DNA of 39,679 nucleotides, from assembly GCA_934120735.1 (NCBI GenBank), contig CAKOVA010000013.1, positions 1 to 39,679 on the forward strand. Direction: 5' to 3'. Shown piece by piece: positions 15,503 to 24,047 of the stretch; the stretch's first letter is position 1, and every line of letters starts with the position of its first letter. Source of the DNA: an uncultured Prevotella sp. GTDB taxonomy: Bacteria > Bacteroidota > Bacteroidia > Bacteroidales > Bacteroidaceae. The notes beneath the pieces were generated by a model. The model was not told the DNA's origin. It did no database searches and saw nothing but the letters and a program-made list of their open reading frames with translations. Position numbers and translations under genes: made by a program.

Positions 15503-17275
15503 ATGAAGATTAAAGCAATAAAAGGTATTTTTACCTTGATAACCATCAGCTTGTTATGCTTTCTGACTGGCTGCTCTGAGAATGATGTGCTAAACGACAT
15601 GCAAGGAGCCGAAGCCGATCAGGCTTCGAATGTCATTTCTGGAACGGCATCGTTCGATACCGATGAGGTGGATGCTATGTTCAATATGACTCCTGAAACG
15701 AGAACAGCAGTGCGTTACAATAGCCAAAAGAAGTTGAATTATCACTGGAAAAAAGGTGATAGGATTCCTGTATTCATGTGCTACAAGCAAGGCTACAAAA
15801 AGCGGGTTGTCAAAGAAGAGGTGTTTGTTGAGGCTGACAACATGATATCTTTCAAGTTGAGAATACCGGCAGGCTTCGACCGGAGACGGGGTGACTTGTA
15901 TATGGGAGCTGTCATGGGTAAGCAAGCAGGTGTGAACAATGGTGCATGGGCAAGCACTATGACGTCCGATGGTAAGTTCAAGATAGAATCTTCAAAGACG
16001 ATAGACATCACGTCAGAACAGTTCAACCTGCCTTTCTATTCCTCACCGATGCTTGTTAGTCGCAGTGGTGATGTTAATCTTCATTTCAAACCGCTTGGCA
16101 GTTGGTTTGTCGTGACGTTGAAGACGCAGCAAGCTGTTGTCCCCACTTCCGTGGTTGTAAACTCGGACATTGTGTCTACCAATGGCTCATTAGACTTATC
16201 CGCTTCTACGAATGATGTGATTGCGTGGGAACCTGCGGCAACAACACAGCAAGACACGAAGTTTGATGTGAGAAACTTTCAGGTGAGGGCAAATGAGGAG
16301 AGCATGCCAGTGTTGGTATGGTTCATGCCTATCCTTGACAAAGAAGCACAGCTGGCCACAACCGTGAGTTTGAGAACACAGGCAACTTACTCAGGTAATG
16401 CGCGGCCTTTTACCAAGAAAGCTATTGGGAAAGGCGAGAAAGCTGTTAACCACAAGGTATATCGCGTTGAGATAAGTGAGGAAAAGACACCAGACGTTCA
16501 TCCTTGTGAAAAAGGCTTGGTGATTACACAATTCTGGTCAACACAGAAGAGCAAAAAATGCAACCGTAATGTTCTTCAGATTACCAATATCAGCGATCAT
16601 GACATCAGTTTGGAGGGTTATTATCTCGTTCGCTCTGTATTTGGTAGTGCTGAAACGCCTTCTGGCGTGATTGACTTGGGTAAATTGGAAGAAAACAATG
16701 CACAGTTCTTGTACAATCATCGCCAAAAGAAAGTACTGCCAAGTGGCGCTTCGCTCCTGATTACCGGCTTTAATAGAAGAGTTGCTGAAGGTGCTTTCGA
16801 TTACTGCGAAGACGAAATTTATCAAATAGCACTCCTTGGAGAAGATGAAAACCTGCTGCAACAGTTTGTTCCGGAGGGTAATCGTGACCGCTGGGGACGA
16901 GAGTCGAACTGCCATTTCTGCAACGCTTATTTCCTTACTTTTAACGGTACAGATATCTCTTTGTCAAAGCCAAACGACATTGTAGACAACTTTGGACGCG
17001 ATGCTTGTGGCAGAATCTATAACTTCCAGTTCTTGAACCGCACCTACTATCGTATACCTTATTGTTATATCTATATGGGCGAGCAAGGTCTTGGTGGCGA
17101 AGCTACTCATCTTTATAAGCCAGAAAGACGAGTAAATTATATAGGTTCGTACTGGGGACCGATGGAGAACTTTAGCACATGTTCCTGGAGATTTGAGAAC
17201 GAGAACAAGATTACGTCATTAGGTTTCTGGGGAAAATACGGTGATATTCCCATGTTCAGAAATAATATGTACTAA
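15503..17275 (+). CDS. Large surface lipoprotein with fimbrillin-like N-terminal part and lamin-tail-like C-terminal part
   Basis: The product has 590 residues, with a signal peptide and the lipobox FLTGC (Cys near 24), so it is anchored in the outer membrane or exported to the surface. Residues 40-330 resemble fimbrillin-type domains of Bacteroidetes (ETRTAVRY, WKKGDRIPVFM, FKPLGSWFVVTLKT). From about 340 on, LQITNISDHDISLEGYYLVR and VLPSGASLLITGFNRR look like the beta-sandwich seen in lamin-tail and DUF4876-type lipoproteins. The C-terminus is rich in aromatic and Cys residues (CHFCNAYF, ACGRIYNF). A role as adhesin or fimbrial accessory is possible but not shown. The gene is next to an AraC regulator and the small peptide, and is followed by two hairpins. 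Confidence 0.72.
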   Translation: MKIKAIKGIFTLITISLLCFLTGCSENDVLNDMQGAEADQASNVISGTASFDTDEVDAMFNMTPETRTAVRYNSQKKLNYHWKKGDRIPVFMCYKQGYKKRVVKEEVFVEADNMISFKLRIPAGFDRRRGDLYMGAVMGKQAGVNNGAWASTMTSDGKFKIESSKTIDITSEQFNLPFYSSPMLVSRSGDVNLHFKPLGSWFVVTLKTQQAVVPTSVVVNSDIVSTNGSLDLSASTNDVIAWEPAATTQQDTKFDVRNFQVRANEESMPVLVWFMPILDKEAQLATTVSLRTQATYSGNARPFTKKAIGKGEKAVNHKVYRVEISEEKTPDVHPCEKGLVITQFWSTQKSKKCNRNVLQITNISDHDISLEGYYLVRSVFGSAETPSGVIDLGKLEENNAQFLYNHRQKKVLPSGASLLITGFNRRVAEGAFDYCEDEIYQIALLGEDENLLQQFVPEGNRDRWGRESNCHFCNAYFLTFNGTDISLSKPNDIVDNFGRDACGRIYNFQFLNRTYYRIPYCYIYMGEQGLGGEATHLYKPERRVNYIGSYWGPMENFSTCSWRFENENKITSLGFWGKYGDIPMFRNNMY

Positions 17276-17311
17276 TTGTCATTGATGATTTCAATGAAGG
17301 TGTATTAAACA

Positions 17312-17336
17312 AGTGGGGTGATAAAGACACCCCACT
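17312..17336 (+). terminator. First of two tandem hairpins after the lipoprotein gene
   Basis: AGTGGGGTG (17312-17320) and CACCCCACT (17328-17336) form a perfect 9-bp stem with a 7-nt loop. No T run follows directly; it sits six bases before the next hairpin. Confidence 0.5.
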
Positions 17337-17341
17337 CATGT

Positions 17342-17395
17342 AAAACCGTTGGCGAAAAGGATGATGCCATCATTCTTTTCGCCAACGGTTTTTTA
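17342..17395. terminator. Strong bidirectional terminator
   Basis: AAAACCGTTGGCGAAAAG pairs perfectly over 18 bp with CTTTTCGCCAACGGTTTT, with further pairing inside, and a T6 tract follows on the plus strand. It lies between the convergent lipoprotein and RNase H genes. Confidence 0.85.
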
Positions 17396-17472
17396 TGTCA
17401 TGTGCCGCATGTGGACGTGGAAAATGCACAACCTCATGGGTGCAAGGGATAAAAAGTAGGGTGTAAATGGAT

Positions 17473-17943
17473 TTACTTTCTGCCGAAATCAGCGGGAATT
17501 TCACCCCATTCGGCTGTCTCCCATTTCACGACAGGGTTACGATAAGCGTGCGTTTTCAGCCATTGTTCGGCGCGCGAGATAATCTGATAGAGTTGCTCTG
17601 TTTGTGGTGTTCGCTTCAACTTTGTTTTACATTGCTTCTTCTTCACCCACAAAATGGCGTTGTAGCTATCCGAATAAATGGTTTTTTGCGTATCGCCCTG
17701 TTTCCATAACAAGGCCAACGCATGCACGATAGCCAAGAACTCACCTACGTTATTGGTGCCATGTACGGGACCAAAGTGAAAGATTTCCGCTCCTGTTGAC
17801 AAGTCAATTCCCCGATATTCCATAGGTCCAGGGTTGCCTGAACACGCCGCATCGACCGCCCATGCCGAAGCCTGAACAGCTAATGGCAGAGGCAGTACGG
17901 TGTCATGTCGGTTCTCGGGTGGATTTATACAGTTATCTTTCAT
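17473..17943 (-). CDS. Ribonuclease H-like protein (RNase HI family)
   Basis: The protein has 156 residues and probably cleaves the RNA strand of RNA-DNA hybrids. The four acidic catalytic positions are visible: Asp31 in DAACSGNPG, Glu68 in NNVGEFLAI, Asp92 in YSDSYNAI and Asp152 in IPADFGRK. The conserved Gly-Thr-Asn-Asn segment before the Glu is intact. It has a short N-terminal extension rather than a hybrid-binding domain. The gene begins 14 bp after the stop of argS on the same strand, so the two are probably co-transcribed. Confidence 0.88.
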   Translation of the reverse strand: MKDNCINPPENRHDTVLPLPLAVQASAWAVDAACSGNPGPMEYRGIDLSTGAEIFHFGPVHGTNNVGEFLAIVHALALLWKQGDTQKTIYSDSYNAILWVKKKQCKTKLKRTPQTEQLYQIISRAEQWLKTHAYRNPVVKWETAEWGEIPADFGRK

Positions 17944-17957
17944 TTTACACGAAACGC

Positions 17958-19778
17958 CTACATCCTCTCAGGAACCTCTATACCAAGCAGCAGCATGCCG
18001 TTCTTGATAATCTTTGCCACGTTGTTGGCAAGCACCAACCGAGTGAGTTTCTCCTCTTGCGTGTCGGCGTTCAGAATGCTGTAGTCGTGGTAGAACTGGT
18101 TGAAGTCTTTGGTCAACTCGTAGCAATAGTTGGCAATACCGCTCGGACTGTAATCCGTTGCAGCCTGTTCTATCACCGCACCAAAGTCGTTCATCTTCTG
18201 TATCAATGCAATTTCCTTGTCGTTCAGTGGCGCATCGGTGGGCAGTTGTGCGGGCAATGCCATGCCCTCTGCCGCCGCTTTGCGCATGATGGAGCGGATG
18301 CGGGCGTAAGTATATTGGATGAACGGACCCGTGTTGCCATTGAAGTCGATAGACTCTTCTGGATTGAACAGCATGTTTTTGCGCGCATCTACCTTCAAAA
18401 TGAAGTATTTCAGTGCGCCCAATCCAACCATGCGGGCAATTTCACGCTTTTCTTCCTCGCTCATATCCTTGAACTTACCCAGCTCGTCACTGGTCTTGCG
18501 GGCATCGTCTATCATGGTTGCTATCAACTCATCGGCATCCACCACCGTGCCTTCGCGGCTCTTCATCTTACCGTTTGGCAATTCAACCATGCCGTATGAG
18601 AAGTGTACCAACTCCTTACCCCACTTGAATCCCAAGCGGTCGAGCAAGATGGAAAGTACCTGAAAATGATAATTCTGCTCGTTGCCAACAACATATATCA
18701 TCTTGTCGATGGGAAAATCCTTGAACCGCATGTCTGCCGTGCCAATGTCTTGCGTCATGTACACGCTGGTGCCGTCAGAACGAAGCAACAGCTTTTGGTC
18801 CAAACCCTCTTGTGTCAAGTCTGCCCATACGCTGTTGTCATCCTTTCGGAAGAAAAGACCTTTCTCCAGTCCTTCTTCTACCTTAGCCTTTCCCTCGAGG
18901 TAAGTATCTGATTCATAATATATCTTGTCAAAGCTCACGCCTAACGTCTTGTACGTTTCATCAAAGCCGGCGTAAACCCAATTGTTCATTTTTTGCCACA
19001 AAGCGCGCACCTCTTCATCGCCCTGTTCCCACTTCACGAGCATTTGGCGCGCCTCTTTCATCAGCGGAGCCTCTTCTTTCGCCTTGTTCTCGGCGGCCTC
19101 TTCGTCCAGTCCTTCGTCTGTCATGAACTTGTTTTTCAGCTCTGCCACCTCGGCTCTGTAGTGCTTGTCAAACGCCACATAGTAATCGCCGATGAGGTGA
19201 TCGCCTTTCTTTCCGCTCGATTCGGGTGTCTCTCCGTTGCCCCATTTCAGCCAAGCCAGCATTGATTTGCAAATATGAATGCCTCGGTCGTTCACGATGT
19301 TGGTCTTCACCACCTTGTTGCCATTGGCCTCCATGATTTGCGCCAACGACCATCCCAACAAGTTGTTGCGCACATGACCCAAGTGAAGTGGCTTGTTGGT
19401 GTTAGGCGATGAATATTCAATCATCACCAAAGGCGATTGGTCTGTGACGGGTTTTTCTCCGAATTTCTCATCCGCATGCATGTCATTGAGCAATCCCACC
19501 CACGCCTCTTTGGCGATGTTGAGGTTCAAGAACCCCTTCACGACGTTGAAACTGTCTACGGCCGAACAATCTCGCACCAGCAACTCGCCGATGGCTTGCG
19601 CCGTTTCTTCGGGTTTCTGGCGTGATATTTTCAGGAAAGGAAACACCACTAACGTGAGGTTTCCTTCAAAGTTACTCTTTGTTTTTTGCAGTTGTACCAT
19701 CGACATGGGTACATCTTGTCCGTAGAGTTCTTTCACTGAAGCAATGACAGAACTGGCTATTTGGTTCTCAATATTCAT
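17958..19778 (-). CDS. argS: Arginyl-tRNA synthetase
   Basis: This class I synthetase charges tRNA-Arg. It has 606 residues. The N-terminal additional domain occupies about 1-110, followed by SSPNTNKPLHLGHVRNN with the HIGH-type motif HLGH (132-135). GMVELPNGKMKSREGTVVDA holds the KMSKS counterpart, which as usual in ArgS lacks the canonical Lys. The anticodon-binding domain ends with the expected NGMLLLGIEVPERM. The length and motifs are complete. It is followed closely by the RNase H gene. Its leader carries two alternative small hairpins. Confidence 0.95.
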   Translation of the reverse strand: MNIENQIASSVIASVKELYGQDVPMSMVQLQKTKSNFEGNLTLVVFPFLKISRQKPEETAQAIGELLVRDCSAVDSFNVVKGFLNLNIAKEAWVGLLNDMHADEKFGEKPVTDQSPLVMIEYSSPNTNKPLHLGHVRNNLLGWSLAQIMEANGNKVVKTNIVNDRGIHICKSMLAWLKWGNGETPESSGKKGDHLIGDYYVAFDKHYRAEVAELKNKFMTDEGLDEEAAENKAKEEAPLMKEARQMLVKWEQGDEEVRALWQKMNNWVYAGFDETYKTLGVSFDKIYYESDTYLEGKAKVEEGLEKGLFFRKDDNSVWADLTQEGLDQKLLLRSDGTSVYMTQDIGTADMRFKDFPIDKMIYVVGNEQNYHFQVLSILLDRLGFKWGKELVHFSYGMVELPNGKMKSREGTVVDADELIATMIDDARKTSDELGKFKDMSEEEKREIARMVGLGALKYFILKVDARKNMLFNPEESIDFNGNTGPFIQYTYARIRSIMRKAAAEGMALPAQLPTDAPLNDKEIALIQKMNDFGAVIEQAATDYSPSGIANYCYELTKDFNQFYHDYSILNADTQEEKLTRLVLANNVAKIIKNGMLLLGIEVPERM

Positions 19779-19819
19779 GCTAATAAAAAATAAAATTTAC
19801 TGACACTGAAACAATCTTC

Positions 19820-19889
19820 ATGCTTAAAAAGCATACCTATCAACGTTTTTGATGCTTTATCAATAGAAGATTTATGCCCTGCAAAGGTA
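19820..19889 (-). promoter_or_regulatory. argS -7 element and leader with mutually exclusive hairpins
   Basis: TACCTTTG on the minus strand (19882-19889) is a consensus -7 element; the -33 box is unclear. In the predicted leader, AAAGCAT (19858-19852), ATGCTTT (19834-19828) and AAGCAT (19825-19820) allow the middle arm to pair either with the first or with the third arm, but not with both. Confidence 0.5.
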
Positions 19890-19928
19890 CAACATTTAAT
19901 TCAAAACAACCGGGTAACCGCTGTTTTT

Positions 19929-20006
19929 TATCCCACTTCCCATCCACATCTCTTAAAATACAGTCAGTAGATGGTCGTGCACCATGCGCTATACGCCATC
20001 GATTCT
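19929..20006 (+). repeat. Dispersed repeat D, copy 1
   Basis: This is a direct copy, about 75% identical by eye over 78 bp, of 21281-21358, both in gene-free gaps. Landmarks are ATCCCAC, CATCTC and AATACAGTCAGT. If read in the frame that is open in copy 2, this copy has an in-frame TAG. Confidence 0.65.
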
Positions 20007-20130
20007 TCTACCCAGCGTTTGGCATGGCGAAGATACAAATCAATAATCATCGAAACAATCCTCCTTTTGGGTGAATGTTCTGCTTGATACAATCAGATTA
20101 TTTTTATCTTGTATCAGCCGTAATTATAGC

Positions 20131-20646
20131 TCAAGGAATTTCTACGACCACTGCTTTTCCTGTAAACTTGTAAGGCTCGGTTGTGAGAATAGAATTGTAT
20201 TTCTCCACCTTCCTGCCATTGATATCGATGTCCTCAAGTGCAAAAATAAAAGTCGTGGCGTTCTCTTCGCTTTCTCCTTTGCAGGCGACAGCAACCTTTG
20301 TTTTGTAGTCTTTACGGCAAATGACATTGAAATCGATGGCCCCACTGCTGTTTACCGAACGAACACTTTTGCTCCCGTCGAACGCGAAAGGAAGGTCATT
20401 ACTTAGTTGGTGCGCATGCCCATCTATATATAAGGTGATGTTTCCCTCAACAGGTAACAAAAAACGTTGATAGTTTGAAAAGTCAGAAAAAGTACTTTCT
20501 GTGAGGTGAATCACCGCTGACGATATCCGTAAGTCGAAGTTTCGCTCTGCAAGACTACTGTCGCGAGGGAGGATGAACAGCTCTCTGGTGATGCCGCCGC
20601 TCCATTTGTTTACCTTATAATCTGACTGTTGAATAATTTTGAACAT
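20131..20646 (-). CDS. HutD/Ves family cupin-like protein
   Basis: The protein has 171 residues from the Met at 20646. It starts MFKIIQQSDYKVNKWSGGIT; the NKWSGGxTxEL pattern is the signature of the HutD/Ves bicupin family, whose strand-rich core continues with DLRISSAVI and FLLPVEGNITLYIDG. The family is linked to histidine use or cold stress in other bacteria, but its biochemical role is not settled. No hut genes are nearby. The upstream start at 20700 is less likely because the added residues do not fit the family. The gene stands alone between two repeat-bearing gaps. Confidence 0.78.
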   Translation of the reverse strand: MFKIIQQSDYKVNKWSGGITRELFILPRDSSLAERNFDLRISSAVIHLTESTFSDFSNYQRFLLPVEGNITLYIDGHAHQLSNDLPFAFDGSKSVRSVNSSGAIDFNVICRKDYKTKVAVACKGESEENATTFIFALEDIDINGRKVEKYNSILTTEPYKFTGKAVVVEIP

Positions 20647-21020
20647 CTTTTGTTGGTTTTGATGATAGAAGAATAGCTTTGTCCCAAAGTTGAAGCGCAA
20701 GCCACTTTCTCAATGAACGATGTGGCGAAGATACAAATAAAATGGAAAGGTACGCACGCTTATCAAAGATTTTTATGCGATGACGAATCCGCAAAGGAGC
20801 TTTTAGTTTTTAAATCAAACGCAACGTTCTTCCGTGAAACATCTGCTCTCGCAACGTGTTTTTTAACACAAATGCCGGGCATTTTTTCAACCAACACGTT
20901 CGAGTGTTGTAAATAGGCTCATTATGAGAGAGTTTTGTTATCTGATTTATTGTCAGTATTTTATGCCGTTTTTAAGTCTAAGTTGAAATCGAATAGCAAC
21001 GTGTTTGGGGCAAAAAGCCC
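20647..21020. other. Intergenic stretch without a supported gene
   Basis: Short open frames here show no protein-like features. GCGAAGATACAAAT occurs both at 20725-20738 and at about 20028-20041. Its minus-strand reading, TTTGTATCTTCGC, is promoter-like (TATCTTCG deviates by one base from TAnnTTTG) and may serve the HutD gene. Nothing else was recognised. Confidence 0.4.
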
Positions 21021-21108
21021 TTCAATATGATGCTAATTGGACGGTTAAAGCATGCATATTGGGTGGTTAAGTCATGCATATTGGAGGGCAAAAGCATGGT
21101 GATTGCCC
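21021..21108 (+). repeat. 22-bp-period array C
   Basis: Four degenerate units of 22 bp start at 21021, 21043, 21065 and 21087. Units 2 and 3 share GGTTAA and CATGCATATTGG; unit 4 reads GGCAAAAGCATG. In the phase starting at 21039 a unit matches array A (13828-13849) at 14 of 22 positions without gaps, including GGACG, CAT and the final TT. There are no spacers and no coding frame. Confidence 0.7.
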
Positions 21109-21280
21109 ATTTACTGCATGTGAATAGTGTACAAAAGGCTGAGTTTAAGACTTTAAATGCCTTAAAAATCTCCTCATTTTGTCTATTTCTCGATTTTATT
21201 TTGTCAAAGAAAATGAATTGATTTAACAAACGAAAGGTTTGTTAACAAACGGAGCATAAGAAGCCCTGCGCATGTATAAA

Positions 21281-21358
21281 AATCCCACATCCCACCCTCA
21301 TCTCAAAGAATACAGTCAGTTGACGGTCGTGCTACATGCTCTTTGCGCCGTGCATTCG
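21281..21358 (+). repeat. Dispersed repeat D, copy 2
   Basis: This is the partner of 19929-20006. The frame is open here and would read PTSHPHLKEYSQ, while copy 1 reads PTSHPHLLKYSQ before its stop. The open frame continues to 21565 but then overlaps the DIP1984 gene antisense, so I do not call a gene. Confidence 0.65.
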
Positions 21359-21531
21359 TATGCTGATGTGCTGAACCTGCACCGTGACTTGATTCTAAAT
21401 AGAATCATGCTGTTGGTTCCGAACAGCGCATTCGATCATACGTTTCTTTTTCAACTCGCCCTGTATTACGAGACTACGCCCATAAAATGTCATTGCGCAA
21501 CCCGCAGGTTGCGTTTATTGTTGGTGCGACT

Positions 21532-21984
21532 TTATACCAAGTCTACCTCAAAATTGGTGGCCTGAATTTGCATGTCCAGCTTGCGCAACTCCTGCGAGAA
21601 GTGGTCAATCTGTTTGTTCAGTGCCTTGATATCGATTGTTGAAACGTATTTAATCTCGGTACGCGAATAGCGGTCTTGTGTCTGAGTTGCAGCTTCAAAA
21701 GCCCCTCTGAGAATGCCAATGCGCTTGGTCAGCACGTCCCGTTCGGCCATCATGGCGGTCAGGGTGCGCCCATTGCGCTCTGTCTTCAGGTTGGTGATGT
21801 TGATTTTCAGAATCAGTTCTTCGAGCTGTTTCAAGCATTCGTCCAGCACTTTGAGCAGCTCTTCCGGCTGTTCGGCAGGCTCGTCGCCCTCCTGGATTTT
21901 CACGTTTTGCGTCAGTCGACTGCTCAATTGATCAATCTTTTTCTGCAAATCTTTTCTCAAACTTAATGCTTCTGCCAGTTTCAT
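21532..21984 (-). CDS. DIP1984 family protein
   Basis: This small cytosolic protein of 150 residues is mostly helical, with heptad-like Leu/Ile spacing. It starts MKLAEALSLRKDLQKKIDQL, and later carries NITNLKTERNGRTLTAMMAE and the family ending ATNFEVDLV. The match is to DIP1984-type proteins, whose function is unknown despite an old septicolysin label in some databases. No partner is obvious; the Nudix gene lies 26 bp upstream on the same strand and may be co-transcribed. Confidence 0.82.
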   Translation of the reverse strand: MKLAEALSLRKDLQKKIDQLSSRLTQNVKIQEGDEPAEQPEELLKVLDECLKQLEELILKINITNLKTERNGRTLTAMMAERDVLTKRIGILRGAFEAATQTQDRYSRTEIKYVSTIDIKALNKQIDHFSQELRKLDMQIQATNFEVDLV

Positions 21985-22010
21985 GATGATATATTTTTAT
22001 TGATTTTTGT

Positions 22011-22574
22011 TCATTTGTTTGGTTTATTGCCTACGTTTGTCCAACCCATTTCGCTGGCTCTTTCCAGGAAAATGCGCAAACCTTGGCGGATAGAACGCAG
22101 TCCGAACTGCTCGGTGCGGATCTCATTTAGCGGCAACCACAAGGCTGCATCGGCATCGTCACCAGCTTTCAGACAGGATGTGTCGCTCACTTCGCAACGG
22201 AAAAACATGTCAAGTGTAGGGATATCCAGTCCGCTGTAGCGGTACTTGTTGGGCAAACTGAACACATATTCCGCACGGTTTACCTGCAAATTCGTTTCCT
22301 CTTTCACCTCCCTGATGATGGCTTCTTCGCCCGTTTCGTTTGCATCGGTGAATCCACCGGGAAGGTCCAGCGTTCCTTTGCCGGGCTCGTTGCGCCGCTT
22401 CTCAACCAACAATTCCCCACGTTCGTTGAGGATGAAGGCCACGTTGGCGGCGCTTGGGTTCATGAAATACACAAAGTCACAGTTCTCACATCGTTTGCTT
22501 TTCTCGTTATTTTCCACGAAGTGTTGGCTCCCACACACTGGGCAGAACTTGAATTTTTCCAAAAAATGCATCAT
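22011..22574 (-). CDS. Nudix hydrolase with N-terminal zinc ribbon
   Basis: The product has 187 residues. Four cysteines (11, 14, 29 and 32; CPVC and CENC) form a NudC-like zinc ribbon. A Nudix box runs from Gly74 with Glu80 and REVKEE (88-93), the residues that bind the catalytic metal. The Gly near the end of the consensus box is Asn here, which is tolerated in many members. Substrates could be NADH-like or other nucleoside diphosphate derivatives, but sequence does not decide. The second Met is also a possible start. It is divergent from the SpmA/B-type gene. Confidence 0.85.
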   Translation of the reverse strand: MMHFLEKFKFCPVCGSQHFVENNEKSKRCENCDFVYFMNPSAANVAFILNERGELLVEKRRNEPGKGTLDLPGGFTDANETGEEAIIREVKEETNLQVNRAEYVFSLPNKYRYSGLDIPTLDMFFRCEVSDTSCLKAGDDADAALWLPLNEIRTEQFGLRSIRQGLRIFLERASEMGWTNVGNKPNK

Positions 22575-22720
22575 AGTTAGTCATTCTTATCTTGTTGGAC
22601 ACTATCCAAATACAAATTTAGACAAAATATTTGAATTAGAGGTCTGTTTTGATGAAAATCGAGAAAGGACCTTGATTTACCCCCGTACATCGTGCATTGC
22701 TGGTAAAAAATATCCTTTTA

Positions 22721-22752
22721 CTTGGGTGAACCGCCATTTTTATATAATTTTG
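22721..22752 (+). promoter_or_regulatory. Promoter of the SpmA/B-type gene, nearly touching the start codon
   Basis: CTTG (22721-22724) is followed after 20 nt by TAATTTTG (22745-22752). Only 6 nt separate the -7 element from the ATG at 22759, so transcription should begin at or within a base or two of the start codon. Confidence 0.6.
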
Positions 22753-22758
22753 CACCAA

Positions 22759-23991
22759 ATGGTATTGAACTATATTTGGGTTTCATTTTTCATCCTTGCC
22801 TTTGTTATCGCTTTGGCAAGAATGGTTTTCATGGGTGACATGGAGGTGTTTCCGGCCATGATGAATTCTACGTTTGACTCGTCCAAGACGGCTTTCGAGA
22901 TATCGTTGGGACTGACGGGCGTGCTTTCCTTGTGGCTCGGTATCATGAAGATAGGCGAGCGGGGAGGCGTCATCAACGTCTTGGCTCGTATGCTTTCACC
23001 CGTATTCTCTAAGGTGTTTCCCGACATACCGAAGGGACATCCCGTCACAGGTTCTATCTTTATGAACATGGCGGCCAACATGTTGGGGCTTGACAATGCC
23101 GCCACGCCGTTGGGATTGAAGGCGATGGAACAGCTACAGGAGCTGAACACGAGGAAGGACACGGCCACCAATCCGATGATTATGTTCCTGGTTCTCAACA
23201 CCTCGGGACTGACATTGATACCCGTGAGTATCATGGTGTACCGCTCACAACTGGGAGCTGCGCAGCCCACCGATATCTTCATCCCCATTCTGCTGGCTAC
23301 TTTTTTCTCTACCATTGCCGGTCTTATCATCACATCTATCTATCAGAAGATCAATCTGCTCAACAAGGTGATGGTGCTCACCCTTGGCGGAATGGCGGCC
23401 ATCGTGTCGCTCGTCATCTGGGGATTCGGGCAGATGAGCAAGGACACGATGAACGTGGTGAGTACCAGTGTGGCCAACATCTTGCTCATGACCATCATTG
23501 TGCTGTTCATCTTCGCTGGCTTACGCAAGAAAGTGAATGTCTACGATGCCTTTATCGAAGGGGCGAAAGACGGGTTTACCACGGCTGTGCGTATCATACC
23601 TTATTTAGTAGCCATCCTCGTGGGCATCGGTGTGTTCCGTGCATCGGGTGCTATGGACATGTTGGTCGACGGCATTGGATGGTGCGTGTCGGCGGTAGGA
23701 GGCGACAATCAGTTTGTGGGAGCCTTGCCAACGGCCCTCATGAAGCCACTCTCGGGCAGTGGTGCGCGTGGCATGATGGTCGACGCGATGACCACATACG
23801 GTGCCGATTCGTTCGTTGGTCGCTTGAGTTGCATCTTCCAAGGCTCCACCGACACCACCTTTTATATATTGGCTGTCTACTTCGGCAGTGTCAACATTCG
23901 CTACACACGTCATGCCGTGGCGTGCGGATTGCTGGCCGATCTGGCGGGTGTTGTGGCGGCGATAGCTATCGCATACATGTTTTTTGGATAG
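22759..23991 (+). CDS. Spore maturation protein A/B-like fusion (nucleoside recognition / Gate domains)
   Basis: This is a polytopic inner-membrane protein of 410 residues with two Gate (nucleoside-recognition) halves. The first (about 40-200) has GLTGVLSLWLGIMKIGERGG and NMLGLDNAATPLGLKAM, typical of SpmA. The second (about 250-410) has RIIPYLVAILVGIGVFRASG and ALPTALMKPLSGSGARGMM, typical of SpmB. The fused form is common in non-sporulating Bacteroidetes, where its role is unknown; transport of a small solute is the usual guess. I reject longer starts, which would read antisense to the Nudix gene. MVLNYIW at 22759 fits the family start. Confidence 0.87.
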   Translation: MVLNYIWVSFFILAFVIALARMVFMGDMEVFPAMMNSTFDSSKTAFEISLGLTGVLSLWLGIMKIGERGGVINVLARMLSPVFSKVFPDIPKGHPVTGSIFMNMAANMLGLDNAATPLGLKAMEQLQELNTRKDTATNPMIMFLVLNTSGLTLIPVSIMVYRSQLGAAQPTDIFIPILLATFFSTIAGLIITSIYQKINLLNKVMVLTLGGMAAIVSLVIWGFGQMSKDTMNVVSTSVANILLMTIIVLFIFAGLRKKVNVYDAFIEGAKDGFTTAVRIIPYLVAILVGIGVFRASGAMDMLVDGIGWCVSAVGGDNQFVGALPTALMKPLSGSGARGMMVDAMTTYGADSFVGRLSCIFQGSTDTTFYILAVYFGSVNIRYTRHAVACGLLADLAGVVAAIAIAYMFFG

Positions 23992-24006
23992 AAGCCTCTC
24001 CCCCAG

Positions 24007-24027
24007 CCCCTCCCCGAAAGGGAGGGG
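24007..24027. repeat. C-rich palindromic element
   Basis: CCCCTCCC and GGGAGGGG form an 8-bp stem with a CGAAA loop. Elements of this type recur in many Bacteroidetes genomes (from memory). There is no T tract, so I do not call it a terminator. Confidence 0.55.
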
Positions 24028-24047
24028 AGTGGTTAGCTGTATGATGT

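Noticed and set aside
20713..20916. Plus-strand frame of 67 codons
   Set aside because: It starts in the HutD leader region, has no promoter and no protein-like pattern.
21272..21565. Possible small gene of 97 residues
   Set aside because: It overlaps the DIP1984 gene antisense; the related copy at 19929 has an in-frame stop. I list it as a repeat only.
22246..22758. N-terminal extension of the SpmA/B-type gene
   Set aside because: These residues are read antisense through the Nudix gene and across its promoter gap; the family start is at 22759.
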